Assembly: GCA_963969395.1 (NCBI GenBank)
Contig: OZ017801.1
Location: 17,303,611-17,367,610 of the forward strand
Direction of reading: 5' to 3'
DNA: 64,000 bases
Source of the DNA: Pseudoscleropodium purum
Lineage: Eukaryota > Streptophyta > Bryopsida > Hypnales > Brachytheciaceae
The position numbers and the translations under genes are program-made. The notes beneath the pieces were generated by a model. That model was not told the DNA's origin and searched no databases. It was given only the letters and a program-made list of their open reading frames with translations. Positions 23,176 through 37,700 of the stretch are shown one piece after another; position 1 is the first letter of the stretch; each line of letters begins with the position of its first letter.

Positions 23176-26100
23176 TGTAAATAAATAAAACATATTTTTT
23201 ATTTAAAACACATTGGCGAATCTAATAGTGGAATTGTATTTTTGGAAGCAATTGATTATACAAAGCAATGTAGAAAAACCAAACATGTATTATTCTGCAA
23301 TAATCACATTCACAGGAATGTATATGATAAAGGTGAACAAGTCTATTATCACTACCCTTTTCAATTTTTCCCTCATGCATCCATGGGATATATTTTAGGG
23401 GGAAAATGTATACCACATGCACTAGAAGAAAATTGTATTTGTCACAACCGGCTAAGTGCAACTAAGTGTTCTATACAATTGTCCTATAATTCTATTCCTC
23501 TCTATTTACTCCAAATTTAACATAGACAATGTGTTAGTCGCAAAGTAGTTGTACAATAAATTGTAGGATTATGAAAGTGTAATAGAGTTGTCATTTAGTA
23601 TTGATGTGAGGTATTCTACATCCAAAATTCATTACAATTGTCAATGTGGACAACTCTACGCTCTATGGAGTCCATCGTCGCAAGGGTGATTGCAAGAAAC
23701 AATTGTCCTATTTTGTGTCACACGTTGCATGCGGAAGTGACCTTTTGCCATAACTATTGCAAAAATGATTGAATAGACATGAAATTTGAGAGCAAGCTTC
23801 CTATATTAGTGACAAAGGTACTCAAATTTTTTCCATTTTTTCTAAATTAGTTTAGTTGGTAAAAGAGATTTTTCATAGTATGTCATGCTTGTGGTTTTTG
23901 GGTTTTTTAGTACTATTGAGTACCTTTTTCATGAAGAATGACATTAAAAAAATGGATAGTCTAGGTCTTCAAATAGAAATACACACTTTCCAGAGAAAAT
24001 TTTCACAAAGCATGTTCCGAATGTGTTTTGAAATGCTTCAAACAATACTACAATTATCACAAATTTATGAACAACTAGAGAAGTTTTTCTAGCAACTCCT
24101 TCTAGTGTTAGAAAGTTCTCTAAGTTGTCAACAATGACTATATTTTTTTATTAATTTTTCACTCACTTTTACTATTTTTCAAAAATAGAAATGTAGAAAC
24201 CTCATTTTTTGCTAGAAATAGAAGACTTTGGCTATCAATAGTACTCAAGGGTATACATTAGGACTATTTAGTACTAGTAGAACAACCCACAACGTTTCAT
24301 CTTCCATTTTTCTCATAATATTCCAACATTGTCATGTAGAGAATGTTTACTTTGGAAAATCATAGAGATTTTGGTTGTGACTAGAAATGGTTTTGTAATG
24401 AAGAATGTTGTAAGATGATAAAAACAAGTGAACTCGTCACTCGCTAATTCACTCTATTAACAACCAACAAAGTAATAAAGAAGATGAATATGAGTGAGCT
24501 CGTTACAACAAATTCACTCACTAAATTAATATGGTTCAAAACTGAAAGTTGTAGTCATGTCAACCCTTCTAAACTGCCATCGAACTACTACCTGTTGACT
24601 TGTTCTGTATTAATTGGCTCTAAATAAGTATAAGGGTTAAGGTGTGTGATAAGATTCCATGGCCTTGGATGGGTAAAACAGGACAGCCAAACTATGATTT
24701 AACCGTCTGAAAATAGGCTTCTAAACTTTAAATCCACGATGACCAGTAATTGTACGTCATCAATGGGAACAATATAAAAGTTTGACCATATGGATGATTA
24801 ATCCCACTTCGTCACTACAAACACAGAATGAGACTAATCTTGAATTATTGCATAGTCTGCAACAAGTTTATAATGCAGAAATGAAAAACAACAAGCCTCC
24901 AAAATCGGCTAAGAATAACAATTAAAAGACAACGAGCCTCCATATTAGGTTAAGAATAACAAGCTACAAGCCACAACACATAAATCTTCAATTTTCTTGT
25001 CTTCAAAGTCTTCTACAACTCTTCAAAGTCCCAACTTCAAAGTCCCGACTCCAAACTTCAACTTCAACTTCAATCACCTTATTTCATCTCCAAACACGTA
25101 ACTTCAACTATAAACACGTAACTTCAACTTCTATTTTATTGTTGAACTTTGAATTGGTATTTCCGTTTTGTTTAGAGTCCAAATGAGATGCATGATAGCT
25201 TTTTAGAAAGCTAATGCAATTTCCTACTTCTCCAAATTTCAACTCATTCTAAAACTTTGTCCAATTTCTATGGCCATTCAAAGTTTTAGCCTTGAAAAAA
25301 AAAGGGGCAATAGACCTTTCTTTGCTTCGTCACTTACAACTTACTTATAAAAACTTCAAATAAAATGAATGATAGCTTTATGAAAAGCCAACACAGTTTC
25401 CTACACCCTTTCCAAAATTCATTGCAAATAAAAAATTTTTCCGTCTTTTATGGTTAGTCAAAATCTTTACTTTTTTACATTAAAAGCAATAGACTTCCCT
25501 CCACTCAAACTAGCACAACATTTAATTCATAACTTCAAATCAAACAAGTAACATCAATTTAAAAACTTCACACCAAAATACACAACTCCCTTCAATTTCA
25601 TTTCCAAAAACTTCAAATACAATATTCCATAGCCTTTTAAACTTTCAAGCCTTATCAACAACAATAAGAGAGACAACCAAAAGTGCCTTCAATTTCCTCC
25701 ATCTTATCTTCTATCTAAATCACACAAGTTAAGTGAGAATTCAACCCACATCTTAACCATGTGACTCCCCTAACATCTATTGGTCATAAAAATTGACCAT
25801 AAAACTAATTTCATACATCTACAGAGAAAATAAATTATCCCAATGTTACTAGAAAACAAACTACTTGAATATTTTCCTTGTACTACTTCAGAAACACAAA
25901 AAAACACTCCAAATATAGAATGAAAAATGAAAAATTAACATAGGATTAATTAGAGATAAACAATAGAGTTTCAATTGGAATATTGCTCCATTATAGTCAA
26001 ATTGAGATTCTTTAGCTTGAAACTAAAAAAAAAACTCTAGTTCGATATAGTATATAAATATTGAAATCCATCTAAATAATACAAATATACATATTTTTAC

Positions 26101-26219
26101 ATAATGTATGCATTTGCAACAGAACAACGTAATTGTAGGACTCATAGTACCTGAACCCTAAAACCATACACGCAACAAATTCGTTAAGTGTTTCTTACAA
26201 ACACCCCAAAGCCCAATTG

Positions 26220-26400
26220 CATATAATCTCAAGTAGACTACAATTCAACTAGAAGACAACTAGAGTTCAACTAAAAAAACAACTAGACCACGACTAGAAA
26301 ACAATTACAATTTGATTAGAAAAAAACTAGAGTTTGACTAGGAAACAACTAGACTGCAACAATAAAACAACTAAAATTCAACTACAAAATAACTACAGTT
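26220..26400. repeat. Degenerate ACAACTAGA minisatellite-like tract
   Basis: Variants of ACTAGAAAACAACTAGA recur about every 16-20 bases over 180 bases. No ORF spans it. It belongs to a wider zone of simple motifs between 24.9 and 29.7 kb. Confidence 0.65.
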
Positions 26401-26789
26401 TGTTTTTTTAGTCCAAATGCTAAGGAACTTATGGTATACAAATTAGATGGGTCTTGTTTTTTTAGACAATTGTGCCTACAAGTTCACTATAAATTCTTCT
26501 CTTGCATGAGAATAAAAATGTAACATTTTTCTACATCAAGCTGGTCCAAAGCCACACACTTCATAAGAAAAAATAATGGCTACTATATCTTATCATATTA
26601 TTTATTCACTATCTATCATGATACACTTCATTTCTAGTTGCCTCTTTCTTTTGTCAACACTAGACTATTATAAATAGTTGTACATCTGTTTCAACTAAGA
26701 AACATTGCTAATATAGTTCCATTGAAGTTAAAAATAAGAAACTAGTATTTTTCATAAACAATCTTAATATCTTCTAGATGCTAAGAGGT

Positions 26790-27260
26790 TGTCCTCTACA
26801 AATAACCCTATGGCTTTAACCAAAGACAGAACAATAGGTAGAGGATGTACATCCTCCGGAACAACTAAACCAAAAGCTTGTACAACGGTGCTCATGAATA
26901 CATATAATGTGTCCACAAATTATCATTGAATACTAATTTTCAACCTTCCTTTTTTACATCATCAGTAAAGAATACTTGGGTTGCTTGGCTTGAAAATATA
27001 AAAGGATTATGCATCCTATACATTCTTTAGCAGAAATTCACTACAAGGAGATTAGTCTCATCTTTAAGGTACAAAGGATTATCTTGATTGTTTGTATTCT
27101 TCACCCATTTAAATTGCATTAGTGTCACAGAGGTGCTAAGAGACCCATAATCTAACTTCAATTTATTATATAGTACTCCTATATAGTGCATTGAAATGTC
27201 TCAAAGATCCAAAGTTGGAATTTTGTATACGGATGCAATACCACAATCATACATTTACAA
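26790..27260 (-). pseudogene. Decayed CACTA (En/Spm) transposon fragment, DUF4216-like
   Basis: On the minus strand, one frame read from about 27175 to 26940 gives KLKLDYGSLSTSV, LMQFKWVKNT and, after one TAA, HNPFIFSSQATQVFFTDD. The order and spacing resemble the DUF4216 domain of plant CACTA elements, where a W-V motif follows a short hydrophobic strand and a DPF-SQA-QVFY block comes later. A further open stretch (VVQAFGLVVPEDVHPLP) lies downstream near 26850. The start, the rest of the transposase and the terminal repeats were not found. The assignment rests on remembered family patterns. Confidence 0.55.
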
Positions 27261-30200
27261 CTATATTAACACGTTGTCATCCACCTTGAAATGGTTTCCA
27301 AATTCTTTATACAACAATATCACAGTGCCTTTTGCAATGGTTTCTTAGATAACATCCTATCCAAATTCTCTATAGTATATGCATTGACATTATAATTCCA
27401 AACTTTCGTTTTTATCCACATATCAAGTGGTGTTGTGCTTAGATCTAGCTAACATTCTTCTTTTGACTTTGTGCAAGTACAAGGCAAAAGTTAAAACCAT
27501 CAACTTCAAAATTTCCTAAATAGCAGCTACTACAGTAAACACCTACAATTACTTTAGAAATTTGTAGTTATAATAGTTGTATGTCAGTTATCCTGTGCAA
27601 CTACTTCATGATGAAGACATAATTGCTATTTTGTCACAAAGTACTTTGGACCACTACAACTCACTTTCCAATAAAGAAGTTTGAAAAGAATACTAGAGGC
27701 TCCAATTCTAGGCAATGCGTTGTCTTATTGGGGTCGTGTTTGGCAAAGGGACACTTGTAGTTTCTTCTTGTGTTGTTGTAAGGTCCAAAAAAGCGCACAC
27801 GTCTAAGGAGGCTTCTCCATTTTAAGGCATGAAATCATAAAGATTCCTATTGTTCTGTATGTCCAAAGAGCATAGTTCATGAGAAGGTGTTACTTGTTAG
27901 TTTTTTGATACCTATGAGGTTTTAGGGGGGGTTGCACCCTCAACAAAGGAGATTTTAGTGAAAGCAAGAAGTGTGGAGATGTATTGCTAGGATAGACGAT
28001 ACAACAAGAGGATTGTTAACAATTTTTTGGAGACACCTATTAGTTTCAATTTATTCAATGTTGGATTTAATGAATGTACTAGAAATTTAGTTGAATAGCA
28101 CTTTTGAGCTCAACATTCATTCTTGCTAGCTATGGTTATAATTGGAAGTAGTCTCAAGGTTGCTTGCATTTTCCAAAAGTATTCTAATCTTTGGTTCTAT
28201 TTTTTATTTTTTTTCAAGCTAAGGATCCCTAGGCTTCATACTCCTTTGATATGTGTATAATAGGGATGTTGTCATTCCTAAACTTGCTTTTGCAGAGGTT
28301 TTGCATTCTTTTGTTTAATACATTTTGATCCCCTAATGATAGAAGTATTTAGTTATTGTGATGTATAAAGTATTGCAAGGATATTGAACCATTTATTGTT
28401 AGTGATGTTACAACTACTTGATGATGCATGAAGTATTAACATGTCATATACATGTTGTATGACAATTTCATCAATTTTTGTTATTTGTGCAAAATCATTG
28501 TAATTGTGGCACATCATGTTGAATATTTGTAGTTTGTATGGACCTTATAAACACGTCATAGAGTTTTTTATACATGAGTTGTGACAAGTTGCATACTAGT
28601 CACCCTAGTTGCATATAAATTTTTAACAATTTATATTTGAGTTAGTCATGAAATGCTATGAGTTGTAGAGTAGTTGCATATAAATTGCGAGTTGGTTGAA
28701 TGTATAAGAGTCGGCCATTAACTATGCTATGAGTTGCACACCAATTGTAGACAAGTCAGCTATAAATTGCATATGAGTTGCAAATTTTCCATTTGTTGTA
28801 AATAAGTCACACACAAGATGTATAGGAGTTGTGAGGAAGTTTCAAACAAATTAAATACAAGTTGTAGAGTAAACCCGCCATTGATTGTACACTTCCAATC
28901 ACTACACAATGAACTTCCTAATGACCGAATAGGCACAAGTGTGGTGAAGGGCTGCAATGTAGTGCTTGTGAAGTGTTTTTTGCAATGAAGAATGCCTTGT
29001 GCAGTGAAGGGTTGCAATGTTTGTTTTTTTAGATTTCATGCATGTTGCCTTTAAGTTTCATTAAAAAATGCAAGAGGGAACCTTTTTGCATTATTTAAAA
29101 AAAAAGTGAATCTCAACATGGCACTGAACAATTATTCCAAATTTTACAACTTGTAGATTCCTATTGTACTATCGAGAAGGATTTGAAGTTTGCCTGTGTG
29201 ATCATTGGCAAGGTTACTCTAAATAAGTTGAGTCACAAGTTGCATACTAGCCATCGTGGCATAATTGAGTCATAGATAAGTTACAAATGAGTGGTAGACA
29301 AGTCACTGAGAAAAGGCGAATGACTTGCCAATAAGTGACAAGCACATTGCAAATGACTTACATTGCTATCACATCACAAATTAGTCACAAAGAAGTCAAA
29401 GGCAAGTCACCAAGTATTGGACACGTTGCAAATGAGTGTCACAAAAGTCACAAACATGTTACAAAGTAGTCACAAAAAAGTTAAAAGGCAAGTTGTCAAC
29501 AAGTGCCAAACACAACGCAAATGAGTGTTACAGAAGTTGCAAACATATGAACCAGTTGCAAAGAAGTCAAAAGAAAATCAACATAAAGTCACAAACTAGA
29601 GGAAATGAAGTTGCAAATATATTACAATCAAGTCACAAATAAGTCGCAAAGGAGTTAAAGGCTGTGAAGAAGTCACAAACGAGTCATATATTCATTGCTA
29701 GGAAGTGGCACAACTAATGAATTGAGTGACCAACCTCATGTATGTGGCAATGAATACCACGTAAGTAACTACATCAAAAAAGCATGTTAACAAAATTCCA
29801 AGTAGGCTACTAGATGAGAAACAAATTCATTTCATTTTGCAACTACAATTCTACATGCAACTTGACCACTACACTTATAGATCTCCAAATTATCACTTGT
29901 CACAAATGGATTACACAATTCAAAACTACTTGTTCTCTAGAGTTGCAAAAAAAACTTATTTTCTTTTACACAAAATAGTGAAATTAGATTGCCTTCCCAA
30001 ATTAGGTTACCTTACCTTAGAAAAATTACCTCGTAGATCTATGCTTATAGTACTCATGGAGGCATATGCAACTATGTCAACCGCGCCTTGAACTAGTGCA
30101 CTAATCTATGTCATACACATGGCTCTGAATTGAATGCATCATTGTACAATAGCAATGGATATTTATATTGTGTGGACTGTCAAGAAATTAGTGTGGAGCA

Positions 30201-30696
30201 ACCTAATCTCACTATTTTGTTTAGTGATGTACATGAGGGTAGAATTGAAAAGAGTGGTGGTAATAGAATGGTCATCATACTCATCTGATGCAGTCATAAT
30301 ATTTCCTAATATGATTGCAATATAAAGGCCTAAAAAAGTCACTTCCCTTAAAGAATTTGCATTCAAAAGGTGGAAGTTCCTATAGCAATCACCTAGTCAC
30401 CCAAGACATTGATTATGGCCACTCAATCAATCTAATATAGCTCAAATCTCTTTTATTGAAAAACATCTATCATGGGTTGATGCAAGACTTTGACATTATA
30501 TGAAATTTAAAGGCTCTATAAGACTACAAGTTCCTAATAAGACTACAAGTTTTCCAGCTCTGAAAACAATCAGAATGCTGCTAGCTACACAATTGCATGT
30601 GGTCAAGAAAATTCTACGTCATTTTTATTGAAAAAAAATTCATTTAAATTTTTTTTTGATGGTACCACGTTCTTTCCCTACCAAGACTCCAAGAGA
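27260..30696. other. AT-rich DNA with low-complexity motifs, no gene seen
   Basis: Short ORFs here match nothing I know. From about 28600 to 29700 the sequence is a degenerate repeat of AAGTCACAAA, AAGTTGCAAA and GAGTTGCATA-type motifs, which accounts for the open frame at 29436-29642. Some of the first few hundred bases may be more of the decayed CACTA element. Confidence 0.5.
28600..29700. repeat. Degenerate AAGTCACAAA / GTTGCATA-type low-complexity array
   Basis: Short words such as AAGTCACAAA, AAGTTGCAAA, GAGTTGCA and their variants recur dozens of times with irregular spacing over about 1.1 kb. It looks like a decayed minisatellite, not coding sequence. Confidence 0.6.
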
Positions 30697-31018
30697 CAGG
30701 GTTGACGAATCTCAACGTCCACCCCAAAATAGCGTCCGTTTTCCGGACGTCCGGACGTTTGGACGCACGGACGCTAGCGGACGCAGCGTCCGTCCCGCCG
30801 TCGGAAGGCGGACGGCCTGAGGCGGACGCCCAGATCGTGCGGACCGCATTAGTCTGCGTGTCGATCGGACGGTCGTAATCGGGCGGACGGGCGGATAGGA
30901 GACAAGCAGACGGGGCGGACAAGCGGACGCGAATGTCAGCAGACGCTGCGAACACAGTGTCCGCGTCCGAACGTCCGCGTCCAGACGTCTCGAACGTCCG
31001 GACGTCATGTCAACCCTG
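30697..31018. mobile_element. hAT-type MITE, 322 bp, with GC-rich interior and perfect 8-bp target duplication
   Basis: The element starts CAGGGTTGAC and ends with its exact inverse GTCAACCCTG. It is flanked on both sides by CCAAGAGA (30689-30696 and 31019-31026), a perfect 8-bp duplication. A CAGGG terminus with an 8-bp duplication is the signature of the hAT superfamily. The interior is very rich in CpG and in GGACG/CGTCC words, in sharp contrast to the AT-rich flanks. It encodes no transposase, and the open frames across it (30644-31008, minus) are by-products of its composition. It must be moved in trans. The intact duplication suggests a fairly recent insertion. Confidence 0.92.
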
Positions 31019-31026
31019 CCAAGAGA

Positions 31027-34000
31027 ACACCAAGGTGAATAGGCCCCCCCTTGCCTTCAAATATCATGTAATGTAGATCATTCCCTAGGTATATGTGATT
31101 TTTTCCTTAAGTAGTTTATCTACTAATGGACAAAGAAGTCAATTACTAATTAATTAGTAATTAACAAATTAGAAGTTGACTAAGTAATTAAATGGTTTTG
31201 TAGTTGGTTTTTTAACTTTAAGTCAATTCCATTTAGATATGCCAAAAATACAATTGTTAAAATTTATAGATTTAAGGGCATTGCTCATGTTAGAAGTATA
31301 TGTTGAACACTAGAAAAAACAACTTTGTTGCCTATACTTTGATGCATCAAAATATCAATGATTTGAAATTTGATCTTAATTGTCTCCAAATTTGTATAAT
31401 CAAATGGTTTAAAATGTAGGTGTAATAGTGAAGTTCATATTTGTATAATTGGATGAAAACCATTGTCATTTTCATCCTAAATTTAGAAAGTCATTTGTAG
31501 TCTCTAATGTACTAGACTTGAAACTTTAAAAAATATTTGTAAATAACATACAAATGTTGATAGTGGGTTTGACATTAATTATTTTGTAAATTTATCTAAA
31601 GTTAGGCAAAAAAGTTGCATATATATTTATGTGCAAGAGGACAACTTCACATGGAAATGATTGAGTACTTTAATACTAAAGCGAAATCTAAACAATAGAA
31701 TAGTTTTGTAAGGATTAGAAAATAAATAAATATAAATAAGTTGAAAATTTTAGAAACAATAAAAGATGTTAATAACCATAAATAAAATAAAATATTTCAA
31801 AAAGTCAAACATATGAATCAAAGATCTACAATTAAGAAGTTAGTTGGTGGATAAAGAAAAAAAACAAGAGCTAAAATACAAATTAAGATGAAATAAAGAT
31901 GTTAATGAATGAATAAAATAGAAATAGTTTCTCTCTATAAAATCTAGAGCATTTTTCCTTCTAATTTTAATAAGGTAAGTGAAATAGATGTAGAAATAAC
32001 TACTACAATATTATGAATTTGACAAAAATTAATGAGACAACATAAATAGTGTCCAATCATAAGCCAAAGACATTGTCAAAAGAGAGTTCTTGGAGTCTTG
32101 GAGAATTTCAAAAAAATTTAAGCTTGAAGCTCATCTTGAGTATTTTTGTTTAATATCCCAAAGGTACTAGATTAGTATAAAATCAATCTAATTTTGCCAA
32201 TCTATAATTTCTCAATTTAAATACATATATGGTATATGAATATCAATGCTACTACTAGTATATTATATTCAAATTGAAAAACTTAAGATTGCTCAAGGAA
32301 TTTTGAATTGTAAACTTTTTAGTTTCTATGCAACTCAATACGTAAATTATAGAAATGTCTATAGATGTTTGTTGAAATACAATAATCTAAACCCTAAATA
32401 TCTCATACAATTCTAAAAACTCAAGGACAAGAATGTTCATCAATCAATTACTTGACATTTATAAAAGAATTTGGCCTATTTCTAAATACAAAACTATTCA
32501 TCTAATACACTAGATGTTAGCATGGTGTTTCAAATTATTCATTTTACTTGTAAGCTTCACCTTATCATATTAAAAAGAAATGAAAATGTTGTCTATTAGT
32601 CTATATAATGATGGATATTATGTAGAATAATTATAATGGTTGAAGACTATGGTACCTGAAAAGACATACATTGTAATAAATGAAAGTATATAATTAGAAA
32701 TTAGCCTTGTATTAATATATATTTTTGAAATAGCATTCACATTTTCATTATTTATTGAACTTTCCACTTATTTTAATTTATTTTCTTGATAAATGTAATT
32801 ACAGATAATATAATGTTCAATACACAATTTTCATCTTTTTAAAAAGAATGATGGACATACACTCACTTTATGGATTAAATTGTATAATTTATTATAAATC
32901 TTACCAAAAATAATTTTAAAATACAAAATGTAAAATTTTAATGATTAAATTAAATTTCTTCAATATAGTAAAGTTATCATGGATACAACAATTTTATCCA
33001 AAATATTATTTTTTTTCATTTCCTTTTTTTAAAATCTATTTTTTGATTAATTTATTAATCATATTTTTTTACATCATTTTTGGGGATTTCATTTGTACAT
33101 TTTATTAGAATATTTACATAGAATTGTCAATAGATATGTTGTAGAAATTTAAATTTATAGAATTATAAGATTTAATATAATACAAAAACTAAATGCATAA
33201 ATGCATTGCATTCAATTCCTAGGCAATATATATTTAAATGATCTAATTCTATAATATATTTTTATAATTATTTAAGTTTGAAGTTCATATACCTATACAA
33301 TATATATAACTTGTAGTTTATATTTTAATAAATTATTAGATTTATTCAATACCTTTTGAGTTGCTCTTAAGTCAAATGTAGACAATTATATGATTTATGT
33401 CTAAAATTAAGTGATATTTTTTTCTTTAAATTTTAATAATGAATCAAAGCTTTAGACGATATTGATTGCTACCACATATTGTTATGCTATCTACATTAAA
33501 AAAACCTTACACTAGTTAGATTTTTCAAGAACTATTTGAAAATCAAACAATGCCATATATATTGTATTCAATGAGAAAAAAAATTGTAGGTAGTTGACAT
33601 TAATCAAGTAAGATGAATAATACAAGGCAATTTGGAAGAAGTTATAAAATTACAATTGCATAATTGATATTCAATGGATTTGAAATATTGTATTTAAGTA
33701 TTTTAGACTTTCTTAAAAATCTTTCAAGCTCCTTGTGTACAACACTTAATTTGATGATTTGTATATAAGACATAGTTCTACATTCTGCAATTGCACCACG
33801 TCTAATAAATTATGGAAAATTACCTCAAAATATTTTTGTGTTATTATAAAATATCAATATTTTAATTGTTTTTACAATTATTAATTCCTAATTGCATTAT
33901 TGAATGTAAATTTTTCCAACATAATTATGAAATCTTCTTTATTTCTACATAATTTTTCATTAATTAAAATTTAAAAATATTTTAGATATATGAAATATTT

Positions 34001-34732
34001 TTGAAAATAATACAATATTGAAAGTGTAAAATGTCACACGACATGAAATACAACATAAATGAGGACCTTCAGGGGTTCAAGAAATACTAATAATAATATA
34101 TAACAAATGTGATTATTTGAAAAGCACAAGGATTTGACAACAAATAATTTTATATTGATGTCATTCATCAATGTAAAAACAAAAGAATTTTTGCATACTA
34201 ATAATCAACGTTTGAGTATAACATTTCTATAGTCTTTTAGATTATGTAATTAATATTTTCATCAAATTGTAGTTAAAATTATAATTATATATAAATAAAT
34301 GTATCACTGATTTTCTTAAAAAGATTATTATTATTATTATTAATTTTTTTTTAAATTATGATTTCAAAACATCTTGAAATGTTTGTTTTGTATAACAATA
34401 TGTGTACATTCAACTTGTTTGTTAAAATTTAACCTTAAGATGATGTGTTGATCTTTGTGATAATCATTCCTTTTGGTACCATGTGAATCATTTGCTTGAA
34501 TAAATCCAATAGCAGTTATAGGAGGTCTAACTAATTAGTAAGACCTCTTTTCATACAAAATTCCAATATTGAACACTTGCATTTTTGTCTTGTATAGGAA
34601 GGTTTTCTATCATCCATTGAACAATTAGTGTCCACAACAATGTTATAAGGTTACAAACTAATGCAAGTTTAACAATGCCTTACATCAATCTCATACCATA
34701 ACTTAGATGCACATAAATTTTCATTCAGTCCT
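31027..34732. other. Very AT-rich intergenic DNA, no gene seen
   Basis: No ORF of note on either strand, only A- and T-rich sequence with a short (ATT)n tract near 34326. It forms the 3' flank of the large coiled-coil gene on the minus strand and shares its extreme composition. Confidence 0.65.
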
Positions 34733-37700
34733 TTAAGATTCTATTACTATTAAGTCATTTTTCTTATGTAGTTGATTAAAGCCCCTTGATCGATGGCTAA
34801 CATTGACGTGTATTCGACCAGCTTCCAAACGAATGTTTGTTCGTTGACAATTTTTGACAAATCCTTCTTGGCACTTTTCAAGTATTAATTGTTCATTTAA
34901 AGTGGTGTCACATGGTATAGTCACTTCTCCAACTTTCTTGAGGGGTTCATGCAATTTACATTCTTTGCTTCTGAGAGAGTCATGAAAGCAATCAACTTTA
35001 TCTTTGGAAAAAGATTCTCCTTCTTCAAAACCACAAAGTTCTTCACTATCTTGCTCATATTCATATTGTAAAGTTGATTTTTGTCTTTCAGATGATTGGA
35101 CAATAGGTTCTTTTGTTAAATTGCGCACCCTTCTTTTGATGAATTTTCTAGGAGAAATGTTTAATTTTTCAACTAAAGATGTAGGTTTTTTTTCGTCAAG
35201 TATTTTTGAATTACTTTGGTGACATTTGGTAGATTTCTCATTTATTGCTTGATTTTGAGAATCTAAATTTTGTTTTTCATTGGAGTCTTGTTTTTTGAAA
35301 GATTGAGACATTTTTAATACTTTACATTCTTTATTAAAATTGTCACTATTTTTATGACATTGGCTACCTTGTTTGCAAGAAAACATTCTAAAAACCTTAA
35401 CAAGCTCAAAACCAAGAACAACACACTTTTTATCTGCCATTGATGCTCCATCTAATGCGGATTGTATTCCCTTAGTCATGTGCTCAACTTTTTTGTCCAA
35501 CAATCTGAATATAAATTCATTGATGATGAAAATTATTCTATATAAAAGGAAATTTACTACCAGATTCAATAATTAGATGGTATAGATATATAAGCATTGT
35601 ATTTTTGAAATCATTTGTTATAACAAAAAACTGAATTATTAAAATTGAATAAAAAATACAAAATTTCTTTAACCTTAAATTAGTGAATGTTGCCAAAGCA
35701 ACATGTTCAATGCGACTTTCAAGCCCTAAAATCTTTGAATCAAATTCTTGATTTGAATTTAATGGATCCATTTCACCAACTTTTGTTTTTATATTTTTCA
35801 TTTTCCTACTTATTTTTCATAATTTTTAAAAAGAAAATTTTATATATAAATGAAGAATTTTTAATATCTTAAATATAATTATAAAATAAAAATAATGAAA
35901 TGATTTTTAATTTATTGTAGTCCACAATTATTTTGAATTTTAACATTCTAATTTTACTTTTACAATAGTGATTTATTAATTGTCAATATTACAATGGCTT
36001 GTAATATTTACAAGTTCACAATATTATTCTATTTACAAGATTTTTTTGGATTTGATATTCAATAATTGTGGTTTTAAAAAAATTTAAAATGTAGTATGAC
36101 TATGAATGAAGAAGTTTATATGAAGATATAAAAAATTTGTATACCTATGTAGGGCTTCAATGCTTTGACTCAAGTTGCCATTAGAAGACATGTTTCCTTT
36201 CATACTATCTTTGCTATAATTTTCAATGTATTCCAATTTTGAGGACATGTTGGAATCATGAGTTGGTGAGTTTTCCAATACACTAACTCGGTTCTCCAAC
36301 ATAAAAATGGCCTATTGACATTCAAATAGATATTGATCAATTAGAAATGTTTAAAGTACAACTTTTTCTTTAGAATTGCAATTAATGAGTTCATATTTAT
36401 TGTTATTGATTGGAAATTTACATGACAATTTGCACTATCTCCATTATCAATTCTTTCCAATAATCCTTTCACTTCAATGTCAACATTCTTTAAGTGAGAC
36501 TTGATTACCATGTCTTTAATTCCATTGACTTTAGATTCTATAATGTGAGCAATTTGTTGCATCAAACTATCACCACCACAAGTTAATTGAAATTTCTCAT
36601 CCATACATTTTATTTTTGATGAAAGTTCATCTATAATTCTAGCAGCAGCCTCATATTTGGGAAGCCAAATTGCAGCTATCTTTTGAAGATCACTAGTGAT
36701 GTTCTTTACATCTTCATATGATTGAACAAGATTGACTTGCATATTTTCTATCATCTCAAGATACTTGCCAACAATAGATTGTTCATGTGTTGATTCTTTT
36801 ATCTTCTTTTCCAATGCCAAAATTATTTGTTGCAATTGATTTATTTCGATTTGCCAAGAGTCTTTGAATTGTTTTAAGTCTTGTTGTTTTATAAGTGAGG
36901 TTTGATGATGATCTTCTTGATCAACTTGTAATTTGTGAATTGATTGGGTAAGATTGTCTAATGTATGTTGTATCTGAGTATTTACAAAAAAATTATATAA
37001 GTTTTGTATACAATACATTCAACATAATTGTACTTTTTTTTTAAACTTCAAAAGTCTAAGCAAAACAAATATAAATAAAAAATTATTTTTAATGCCTACT
37101 TTTGAGATATATTTTTCCATGTCTGCTCGTATGTAATTTGGTTGTGGATACAACTTTGCAAAATGTTCTAAAGTAATTGATGTTTGTTGTTGCTCTTCTT
37201 CAAGTCCCATTCTAACTTCCATAGCTTTTGCAATTTCAACATTCATAGCATGTTTCCAAGTTTTTGTAGCCAACTCCAATTCTTTTTCATATTGATTTAA
37301 TGATTCTTGATTCTGTTGCAATGCAATCTCACACGATTCTTGAACTTTTTGTTTTTCTTGCTCAATTTCTTCCTGTAAAACCAATTTTAATCAAAGTTAT
37401 AAATCAATCAATTATACATATATGGAATTTCAACAATCAATACTAACTTTGTAAAATGCAATGAAAATAATAGCCTAAACTCACTTTCAATTGCATACCC
37501 ATGTGTTGAACTTTGATCATTTGTCCATTGAAGTGCTCTAAAACCTCAAACATTACTTCATTTGCTTTTATAGCTGAGCACCTTGCCTCTTGAGCAGCTT
37601 TAGATGCAACATCCCTTTCATTTTTTACAATAGCTACCACTTCTACAGTGCTCAAACGTTCTTTTTGTATCAATTCATTCAACTCTATATTTTTTGCTTG

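Larger units (their letters stand above)
22023..26790. other. AT-rich intergenic DNA, no gene seen
   Basis: Only short ORFs without family resemblance are present. The stretch holds a third, diverged copy of repeat R1, a long TA microsatellite, and low-complexity sequence rich in CAACTTCAA and ACAACTAGA motifs from about 24.9 kb onward. I looked for the missing C-terminal exon of the NAIP-like gene and did not find it. Confidence 0.6.

Noticed and set aside
29436..29642. ORF of 68 codons
   Set aside because: It is a by-product of the AAGTCACAAA-type low-complexity array.
30644..31008. Two overlapping minus-strand ORFs of about 100 codons
   Set aside because: They lie within the GC-rich hAT MITE, read as Arg/Pro/Ser-rich low-complexity text and extend across its borders. 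They are compositional artefacts.
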